64,000 nt of DNA, from positions 124,001 through 188,000 of the forward strand of contig CALOBG010000014.1 of NCBI GenBank assembly GCA_942490995.1. Direction: 5' to 3'. The stretch's first letter is position 1, and each line of letters starts with the position of its first letter. Made by a program: the position numbers and the translations under genes. Positions 37,128-43,868 of the stretch are shown here, piece after piece. The notes beneath the pieces were generated by a model that did no database searches, was not told the origin of the DNA, and worked only from the letters and a program-made list of their open reading frames with translations. The DNA is from UBA981 sp942490995 (GTDB lineage Bacteria; Pseudomonadota; Gammaproteobacteria; Ga0077536).

Positions 37128-39212
37128 CTAGTCCGCGACGAGCGATTTGAACCGGGGCATGTCGCGCAACGGATCGAGGCGCGGATCCAGGCGCAGTTGC
37201 CAAACGGTAAAACCGCCCGGCTCGCCAAGGCGGGCCTCGAGGATATCCAGCGCCTGCTCATGCTCGCCGATCCGGGCCAGCGCCTGGACGCGCGTCCAGT
37301 CCCGGTAAAAATCGTTCATATGGTCATTCTCTGGCCAGTTCGAGTCAACCCGCTCCAGCGCCGCGCGGGTCTCGCTGTGGTTACCCAGATAAGCGTGAGC
37401 CACGGCCAGCGCCTGGTCGCTGTCCCATGAAGTCTGGACGAATGACCGGTCTGCCGCCCTGGCAACCACGGTCTCGAACTCCTGCCGGGCCGCGTCCGTT
37501 TCGCCCATCTGGGTCAGGATCACGCCGCGCCATATTTCGATTTGCAACGGCTGGTCCTCCCGCATCGTCCTCTCGAATAGCGGTTGCCCGAGCACCTCCA
37601 TCGCCGCCGGATAGTCGCGGGCGAGGAACGGCACCATGATCATGGACGAGCCGTACACCGATGCTGCGATACTGTCGACTGCGGAAATCAGCCGTTCGGC
37701 CGCATCGAGGTCGCCGTAGAGACCGAGGTAGACATCGGCCTTGAGCGATTCGAAAATGTCGGTGCCCGGCGCAATCTCCAGTCCCTTGTCGAGAATCCTG
37801 AGCGCGAGTTCGCCATCGCCCATCCTTTCAGCCGTTTCACCGAGGTTGGTGTAAATCTGCAGGTTGGCCGGATCGAGCGCCGCCGCCCGCTGCATGCTCG
37901 AGATCGCTTCGTCCCACAACCCCACCCGGCGCTGCGCCCAGCCGGTCTGCATCAGCAGCAGTGAGTCATTCGGCAGGCGCTGCTGGGCCTGCTCGAACTT
38001 CGCCAGCGCCCCGGGGAAGTCCTTGTGAATGCGGTACAGAATCTCACCCTCGGCAGCAACGATCTCCGGCAGGTCCGGCTGCAACGCCCGCGCTTTTGCG
38101 ACCGCCGCCTCGGCGCGCCCGGCAGTTCCGCCATCGTCCTGGCCAAGCCAGTGGAACTGCCCCTGGACATAGGCATACAGCACCCATGCCAATGCAAAAT
38201 CGGGATCGAGCTCCAACGCCGCTTCGAGCAGCGGACCGGCCCGTTCGAAAATTTCACGGCCGTACTCGGGGTGCCATATGGCTTCACGCGCGGCCACATA
38301 CAACTCGTAGGCGGCGACATTGTCGGTCGGGCGGCGCTCGATCAGCGCCTGCTCGTCCGGTGAGATCTGCGCCTGCATTGCCGCCGCAATCTCTTTGGCG
38401 ATATCTGACTGAATCGCAAAAACGTCGTCGAGGCTGCGATCGTAGTTCTCGGCCCAGACGTGTTCGTCGCTGCGGCCATCGATCAGCTGCGCGGTAACCC
38501 GCACCCTGTCGCCGGCGCGGCGTACCGATCCCTCGAGCACGAAGCGAACATTGAGTTCTGCGGCGATTACCGGGATGTCGTCCTTGCGATCGCCATAGCG
38601 CAGCATCGTCGTTCGTGAGATTACCCGGAGATCCCGCACCTTGGCGAGATAGGTCAGCACATCCTCGTGAACGCCGCTGGCGAAATAGGCATTTTCCTCG
38701 TCGCTGGAGAGATTCGAGAACGGCAGGACCGCAACAGATTTGTCGGATATCTGGGAGTCCGCATCGGCGGACTCGACCGCAGCGGTTTGCGCCGGCGCCC
38801 GATCCACTCCCGGCAGCGAGGCAGAGGCCGAATCCGCCGCCGCACTGTCGGCGGGGGCTCTGTCCGCGCCGACCCAGTGGTCGAGCACCAGCAGCGCTAC
38901 CGCAGCCGATACCACGGCGATCGTAACGAGATTCAGGCGTTGGCCGGTTTTGGCCGAAATCGACCCGGACCGGTCAATTTCGGATTCCCGGCGAATGCCC
39001 TCGGGCGTGAGCTCGTAAATCCACGAAAGCACAATCGCGACCGGAAACCCGAGAATGAGCAGACCGAGCACGAAACGCAGGCTCCAGCCCGGCACCTCGA
39101 GCAGACCGAAAAGCACATCCGCGATCTGCAGGATCAGCCAGGCTGCAACGAGATACAGCACCGCGACGCGAAAGACGTTACGGCGCTTGAGCTCATTCCA
39201 AAGTCCAGACAT
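37128..39212 (-). CDS. Membrane-anchored TolB-like/TPR protein (second long form)
   Basis: 694 aa. N-terminus 'WNELKRRNVFRVAVLYLVAAWLILQIADVLFGLLEVPGW' and 'FPVAIVLSWIYELTPEGIRRESEIDRSGS' repeat the anchor of the gene at 22502. An Ala/Ser/Asp-rich linker (about 115-150) is followed by a TolB-like domain ('SVAVLPFSNLSSDEENAYFASGVHEDVLTYLAKVRDLRVISRTTMLRYGDR...FVLEGSVRRAGDRVRVTAQLIDGRSDEHVWAENYD'). About 420 residues of TPR repeats complete it ('AAALDPANLQIYTNLGETAERMGDGELALRILDKGLEIAPG'). The protein is likely an inner-membrane scaffold, with no enzymatic motif. It is followed by the HEXXH peptidase gene in the same operon. Confidence 0.92.
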   Translation of the reverse strand: MSGLWNELKRRNVFRVAVLYLVAAWLILQIADVLFGLLEVPGWSLRFVLGLLILGFPVAIVLSWIYELTPEGIRRESEIDRSGSISAKTGQRLNLVTIAVVSAAVALLVLDHWVGADRAPADSAAADSASASLPGVDRAPAQTAAVESADADSQISDKSVAVLPFSNLSSDEENAYFASGVHEDVLTYLAKVRDLRVISRTTMLRYGDRKDDIPVIAAELNVRFVLEGSVRRAGDRVRVTAQLIDGRSDEHVWAENYDRSLDDVFAIQSDIAKEIAAAMQAQISPDEQALIERRPTDNVAAYELYVAAREAIWHPEYGREIFERAGPLLEAALELDPDFALAWVLYAYVQGQFHWLGQDDGGTAGRAEAAVAKARALQPDLPEIVAAEGEILYRIHKDFPGALAKFEQAQQRLPNDSLLLMQTGWAQRRVGLWDEAISSMQRAAALDPANLQIYTNLGETAERMGDGELALRILDKGLEIAPGTDIFESLKADVYLGLYGDLDAAERLISAVDSIAASVYGSSMIMVPFLARDYPAAMEVLGQPLFERTMREDQPLQIEIWRGVILTQMGETDAARQEFETVVARAADRSFVQTSWDSDQALAVAHAYLGNHSETRAALERVDSNWPENDHMNDFYRDWTRVQALARIGEHEQALDILEARLGEPGGFTVWQLRLDPRLDPLRDMPRFKSLVAD

Positions 39213-39399
39213 CGATTAACCGGGTGACAACGACCGCGGAAGCTTAGCAGAATCGGGCGCTGCGGCGGCGTGCAAGTGCCCCACCGCGGCACCAGGAAAG
39301 GTTACCGCCGGGGAAACCACCGGACTGCGGCGCTCGTCGGCCTCGAGGCGGCGAAAAAACCGCACGCTTGCTGTCATTTGCACCTGTCGGATGGATTGC

Positions 39400-40869
39400 C
39401 TATTGCTCGAACACCCAGCGCAGCACCGCATCCTGGACGTTTACGCCATAGCCGCGATGCACGTCGGTGTCGTTGTGCAGCGAAACCACGACGTAACGTT
39501 GCCCGGATCGCGACATCGCATAGCCGGCGATACCCGCCACATTGTCGAGGCGCCCGGTTTTCATGTGCAGCCGTCCGGCCAGCGGCTCGTCGCGATAGCG
39601 GCGGCGCAATGTGCCGTCCATCGCCGCCAGCGGCAGCGAGGCGATGAACTCCGGCATGTACGGGCTGGCAAAGGCATCATCCAGCAGCGTTGCGAGGCTG
39701 GCTGCCGAAATCCGGGTATCACGCGACAGACCGGCACCGTTGACCAGTACCAGTTCCGGAAACTCCATGCCCTGGGCCGCCAGCCATTCCGTTATGACTT
39801 CGATGCCCTTGACCGCGGTACCCGGCTCGCCCTTGAACTCGGCACCCAGTGTCAGCAGCAGATGCCGGGTCATCACGTTATTGCTGTACTTGTTAATGCT
39901 GCGAACGATCTCGCCAAGATACGGCGAGCGGTAAACAAAAAGCGGATCCTGATCCGGCGGAGCCGCCGCCACCCGCACTGTGCCGTCGATGCTGCCACCG
40001 AGTTCGTCCCACAGGCTCTCGAAAACGCCGAACGCAAACTCCTCGGGGCGCATCAGAGAACGGGTTAGCGCATACTCGCCGCAAGCGGCGGGAAATTTGC
40101 CGTCCAGCACCACCTCATCGCTGCTCACACCACCCGGAACGTTGAAAGCGATGCCGCGTTGATAACCGCCACAACGTCCAGATCCCAGTTTCACCCGATT
40201 GTCGACCTGCAGGTTCGACAGCATCGGGTCGGGGATAACGCGAACGATGTTCGCCAGCGGATCGGCGCGGAACGTAAAGCGGACCGCCTTGAAATTGACC
40301 AGCAGTGCATCCGGCGCGACGTTGTAGGAGCGAAACGGCTGGCCGTCGAAGTCACTCGGGTCTTCCGGCGGCACGTCGAAGAAGAAATTATCGACCACCA
40401 GGTCACCGGCAATACGCTCGACCCCGCGGGCGCGCAGCTCGCGCAACAGTTTCCAGAAGTTCTCCGTGGTCAGGAACGGGTCGCCGGTACCGCGCAGCAC
40501 GAGGTCGCCCTGCAGCGTCGAGCCCTCCATCTGTCCCTGCAGATACACCTCGGTTTTCCAGCGATAGGCCGGACTCAGCAGGCTGAGCGCGGCATAGGTG
40601 GTAACCAGTTTCATTGTCGAGGCGGGATTGCGCGCGGCGCCGGCCTCGTGCGCCACCAGCACTTCGCCGTCGCCGAGGCGCTGCACCAGCAGGGAGTAAT
40701 TGGCCTGGGAGAGTTTGTGCCCGGCAAGGGTCCGGGCGACCGCAGGCGGCAATGTAGCCGTCTCCGCGGCGCGCGCCGGCGACGATCCAAGCCATGCCGC
40801 GGCAGCCGCAACGATCGCTGACGCAAATACGGCGACGAAACGGGACGGGTTTTGGCCAGACGCTTTCAC
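39400..40869 (-). CDS. dacB: D-alanyl-D-alanine carboxypeptidase/endopeptidase (PBP4)
   Basis: 489 aa with signal peptide (residues about 1-34, ending SPARA). The three penicillin-binding motifs are in place: SxxK in 'NPASTMKLVTTYAAL', SxN in 'INKYSNNVMTRHLL' and KTG in 'LHMKTGRLDNVAGIAGY'. The S13 insertion domain with 'ELRARGVERIAGDLVVDNFFFD' lies between SxxK and SxN, typical of DacB. It trims or cleaves peptide cross-links in periplasmic peptidoglycan. A monocistronic arrangement is likely. ATG 40869 is the first plausible start. Confidence 0.95.
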   Translation of the reverse strand: MKASGQNPSRFVAVFASAIVAAAAAWLGSSPARAAETATLPPAVARTLAGHKLSQANYSLLVQRLGDGEVLVAHEAGAARNPASTMKLVTTYAALSLLSPAYRWKTEVYLQGQMEGSTLQGDLVLRGTGDPFLTTENFWKLLRELRARGVERIAGDLVVDNFFFDVPPEDPSDFDGQPFRSYNVAPDALLVNFKAVRFTFRADPLANIVRVIPDPMLSNLQVDNRVKLGSGRCGGYQRGIAFNVPGGVSSDEVVLDGKFPAACGEYALTRSLMRPEEFAFGVFESLWDELGGSIDGTVRVAAAPPDQDPLFVYRSPYLGEIVRSINKYSNNVMTRHLLLTLGAEFKGEPGTAVKGIEVITEWLAAQGMEFPELVLVNGAGLSRDTRISAASLATLLDDAFASPYMPEFIASLPLAAMDGTLRRRYRDEPLAGRLHMKTGRLDNVAGIAGYAMSRSGQRYVVVSLHNDTDVHRGYGVNVQDAVLRWVFEQ

Positions 40870-41165
40870 GCCGCGATAGTAACAGCGAATCGTCCTGCGC
40901 CGAACGCCTGGCGGGACATCGCCTGCACGACCCCGGCGGCGCTGCCGGGCGCCGCAAGCGTCGCTTGTCGGAAACGGCGACGATACCCCGGAATTCGCAA
41001 GCCCAACTTGTTAGTTCCTGTTTATATTAGCTTTTTATCCAATCACCGCTCCGTCATGAATTGGTCAGCACAGCGTCAGCAATCGGTCACGACTCCGCGG
41101 CCGACTGCGCACAAACTGAACCTCGCAGCAAACGAAACACAACACAGCGCATTGGAGGGACGACC
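40870..41165. other. Divergent intergenic region
   Basis: About 295 bases between dacB and the small membrane protein gene. An AT-rich patch (about 41010-41045, 'GTTAGTTCCTGTTTATATTAGC') is the most promoter-like part. No inverted repeat is evident. Confidence 0.35.
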
Positions 41166-41453
41166 ATGAACACTATTACGACGACACGCGGATTCCCACA
41201 AATCACACGTCCTGCCCGGGCACGACAGCCGATCCGCAGCCAGGCCGATAGGCCCGCGTTCAACCTGCATGAATTTCTCGGCTGGGCCTTGTTCGCCCTG
41301 GTAGCAACGGTCGCCGCCCTGACCACGCTTGCTTTCGCCAATCTCACGGGCGCCTGGCAGGGTGCGGCCATGTGCGTCGCCGCGCTGATCCCGCTGTTAC
41401 TGGCCGGCCACGCGATCACCCGCTTTGGCGGCATCGATATGGACCAGGGCTAG
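41166..41453 (+). CDS. Small hypothetical membrane protein (95 aa)
   Basis: ATG 41166 follows a perfect GGAGGG ribosome site. The basic, Arg/Pro-rich first 35 residues are cytoplasmic in character. Two hydrophobic segments follow: about 38-60 ('LGWALFALVATVAALTTLAFA') and about 66-84 ('GAAMCVAALIPLLLAGHAI'). No domain is recognised. It is related in style to the small membrane proteins at 47856-48457, which also have strong ribosome sites. Confidence 0.6.
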   Translation: MNTITTTRGFPQITRPARARQPIRSQADRPAFNLHEFLGWALFALVATVAALTTLAFANLTGAWQGAAMCVAALIPLLLAGHAITRFGGIDMDQG

Positions 41454-41944
41454 CTCATCGCCTGAGCCTCTGCGCTGCTAACGTGAAAAGCGTGCCCGGC
41501 GGTCGCCGCGACGGGCACACTGCGGGGCGCCTAAGAATGCTTCGGCGCCCCGGTTCAGGGATTCGCAGCCAGGGACGGCTTTTCCCGAACATCCCGCACT
41601 AGTTATCCGCTGCGCCCGGCCGCATCTGCGAACTGCCAGCGCGAATACCGCGACAAGCGCAAGCCTCGTTGCCATTGGGTCTCGCCCAATTCTCTCCCCG
41701 AGTCTCTCCAGGCCTTACCAGCGTGCTCCACTACAGACCTGAAATCCACTCACGCTTTCTCCCATATCCTTGTTTAGACAGTTATTTTTAAATCCCCGGC
41801 CTGATACGGGGCACCGGGCAGGACTGCTCCCGTCGCGTCACCGAAGCTTGAACCGGGTCACTCTCCGACCTTGCGGCGGCCGTTAAACTCGCGGATGACT
41901 GTCAACTATTGCGGGCCGAAAACAGGCCCGGCGAGGATACCGTG
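41454..41944. other. Intergenic region without a recognisable gene
   Basis: About 490 bases. A short AT-rich run ('AGACAGTTATTTTTAAATC' near 41776) could be a promoter element for the lipoprotein gene. Other frames are short and without protein character. No terminator is obvious. Confidence 0.35.
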
Positions 41945-42940
41945 ATGACTGCTTCGACCAAGACCGTGTTTGTTGCCGCCCTGGGCCTCTCTCTCGCCGC
42001 CTGTGGTGGTGGCGGTGGCGGTGGCGGTTCAGCGACCGTCACGCCGGCGTTTGCCAAGATCGACATGGACAGTGCGCCGGCAATTTCGGCGGCCGTGGTC
42101 GATACCGCATTGGAGAGCGGCGAAATCGGGGACCTGATCGACAGCGACCCGCTTGGCGTCAGTGGCGAAATCGGCAGTCTCGGCAAGACCGCCGGCTATT
42201 ACCTCGGAAAACTCGGCGCTGCCCCCGGCGCCGGACCCGCTGGCTGGTTCCAGGCGCCTATCGGGCCGTTCACGCTCGGCTGCGAGGCCGGCGGGACCTT
42301 CACGCTGAGCGGTCAGCAGGCCGATCCGAATCTACCTTCTGCGGGCGACAGCCTCAGTCTGAGTTTCGACAATTGCGACAGCGGAGCGGGCGAAACCGCG
42401 GATGGCAGTTTCGAGTTCGTGATCGACACAATCTCCGGCAACCTCGACAGCGGCGAACTCGTGTTGTCGGTCGCGTTGATCGTCTCGAGCCTGACGCATA
42501 CCGATAATGACGGCAGCGAATTTGTCGATGGCCGGGTCAACGTCGAGATCGACACGAGCCAGCCGCCGCAGTCGTCGATTACCGTCTCGGGCGACAGCCT
42601 CACCGTTGGCGAGAACAGCATTACCCGAACGCTCGCGGATTTCGCCACCCGGGCTACCAGCGACAGCTCCATCGCTCCGCCCGCCTACACGATCGCATCG
42701 TCAGGTTCGGTGATGAGCTCGGAGTTCGATGGCGAAATCGTCTACTCAACACCGGTGACGTTTGAAGGTTCCGGCGACGACAACCCTTACGTCGGCGAAT
42801 TCCTGATCCGCGGCGACGGCGGAGCATCGATACGACTGATCGCCCTGGATAGCGTTTTCGTCCGCCTGTTGGTCGACGAAGACGGCGACGGCGCGGAAGA
42901 TCATACGATCGACACGACGTGGGACGCGATACGCGACTGA
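41945..42940 (+). CDS. Lipoprotein with poly-Gly linker
   Basis: 331 aa from ATG 41945. 'VFVAALGLSLAACGGGGGGGGS' is a lipobox (LAAC, Cys20) followed by eight glycines, a spacer found on outer-membrane lipoproteins. The rest is Asp/Ser/Gly-rich, acidic and predicted beta-rich ('GGTFTLSGQQADPN...LSLSFDNCDSG', 'VEIDTSQPPQSSITVSGDSLTVGENS'). No catalytic motif is seen. It precedes the OmpR-type regulator gene by 84 bases. Function unknown; a cell-surface binding role is possible. Confidence 0.8.
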   Translation: MTASTKTVFVAALGLSLAACGGGGGGGGSATVTPAFAKIDMDSAPAISAAVVDTALESGEIGDLIDSDPLGVSGEIGSLGKTAGYYLGKLGAAPGAGPAGWFQAPIGPFTLGCEAGGTFTLSGQQADPNLPSAGDSLSLSFDNCDSGAGETADGSFEFVIDTISGNLDSGELVLSVALIVSSLTHTDNDGSEFVDGRVNVEIDTSQPPQSSITVSGDSLTVGENSITRTLADFATRATSDSSIAPPAYTIASSGSVMSSEFDGEIVYSTPVTFEGSGDDNPYVGEFLIRGDGGASIRLIALDSVFVRLLVDEDGDGAEDHTIDTTWDAIRD

Positions 42941-42956
42941 GCCGGCCACGCCTGCC

Positions 42957-42978
42957 GCGACAACAACGCGACAACAAA
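42957..42978. promoter_or_regulatory. Two tandem 11-bp repeats in front of the response regulator gene
   Basis: GCGACAACAAC (42957-42967) is followed at once by GCGACAACAAA (42968-42978). An 11-bp direct-repeat period is the hallmark of OmpR/PhoB-family binding sites. It lies 46 bases upstream of the start of an OmpR-type gene (43025), so autoregulation is likely. Confidence 0.45.
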
Positions 42979-43024
42979 CGGAGTGCTATGCTTTCGCCCA
43001 TAACAGAACGGCGGAGGCCTACGC

Positions 43025-43747
43025 ATGCAGGCGCCGGAGAAAATACTCGTCGTCGATGACGACGCCGACATCAGGCAACTGCTCGTCGACTACCTGAGCG
43101 ATGCCGGCTACGAGGTCGCGACTGCGGACAACGCGGACGCGGCACGTGCCGAACTCGACGGTAATCCCCCCACAGTGGTTTTACTTGATATCGGTCTGCC
43201 CGGCGAGGACGGCCTCAGCCTGGCTCGTTATATTCGTGAGAGGCACGACGTCGGCATCATCATGGTCTCGGGGGCCGGCGAGACCGTAGACCGAATCATT
43301 GGTCTCGAGGTCGGTGCTGACGACTACATCGGCAAGCCCTTCGATCCGCGCGAACTGCGCGCCAGGCTCAAAAGCGTCATTCGCCGCTACCAACGCAACG
43401 GCGAACCGCGGCAGCCAGATCACGACCAGGATGCGGCAGCGAACAAGGTTGCCATCGGCAGTTGCGCACTGGACAAGAGGCGCCAGCAACTATTCGACGC
43501 GAACGGCGATGAAATTCCGCTGACGCGAATGGAATACGATCTTTTGTGCGTGTTTCTCGAACGCCCGAACCGGCCCTTGTCGCGCGATCAATTGCTCAAC
43601 CTGACCCAGAATCGTGACTGGGACCCTTACGACCGCAGTGTGGATATCCGGATTACGCGACTGCGGCGCAAGATCGAGCCCAGCGCCGACAAGCCGCGCC
43701 TGATTCGCACCGTGCGCGGTGTCGGCTATATGTACGTGCCGGACTGA
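43025..43747 (+). CDS. OmpR/PhoB-family response regulator
   Basis: 240 aa. The receiver domain has D11-D12-D13, phospho-acceptor D55 ('VVLLDIGLPGEDG') and K104 ('DDYIGKPFDPREL'). The C-terminal winged helix ('CALDKRRQQLFDANGDEIPLTRMEYDLLCVFLERPNRPLSRDQLLNL...DRSVDIRITRLRRKIEPSADKPRLIRTVRGVGYMY') is a standard trans_reg_C domain. It should activate or repress genes after phosphorylation by a histidine kinase; the hybrid kinase that starts 121 bases downstream is the obvious candidate. GGCGGAGG serves as ribosome site. Confidence 0.96.
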   Translation: MQAPEKILVVDDDADIRQLLVDYLSDAGYEVATADNADAARAELDGNPPTVVLLDIGLPGEDGLSLARYIRERHDVGIIMVSGAGETVDRIIGLEVGADDYIGKPFDPRELRARLKSVIRRYQRNGEPRQPDHDQDAAANKVAIGSCALDKRRQQLFDANGDEIPLTRMEYDLLCVFLERPNRPLSRDQLLNLTQNRDWDPYDRSVDIRITRLRRKIEPSADKPRLIRTVRGVGYMYVPD

Positions 43748-43752
43748 AGCGG

Positions 43753-43784
43753 CTGTTTGTAACAGTTCTGTTTCAATTGTTTCC
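43753..43784. promoter_or_regulatory. TGTTTC-type repeats between regulator and kinase genes
   Basis: Three related heptamers on the + strand: TGTAACA (43758), TGTTTCA (43769) and TGTTTCC (43778), spaced 11 and 9 bases. The first is also part of an inverted repeat CTGTT-TGT-AACAG (43753-43765). This pattern suits binding by the OmpR-type regulator encoded directly upstream. It may drive the kinase gene separately. Confidence 0.4.
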
Positions 43785-43868
43785 GCTTGGTAGACCCGTA
43801 CACCATGGCGACCGCGGCGCGGTAGACTGCAGATCAGCGTAACCGACCAAGGGAAACCGCCGACGCAA

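Noticed and set aside
35791..37131. 446-codon frame on the + strand
   Set aside because: Antisense to the HEXXH peptidase; Arg/His-rich composition and no domain.
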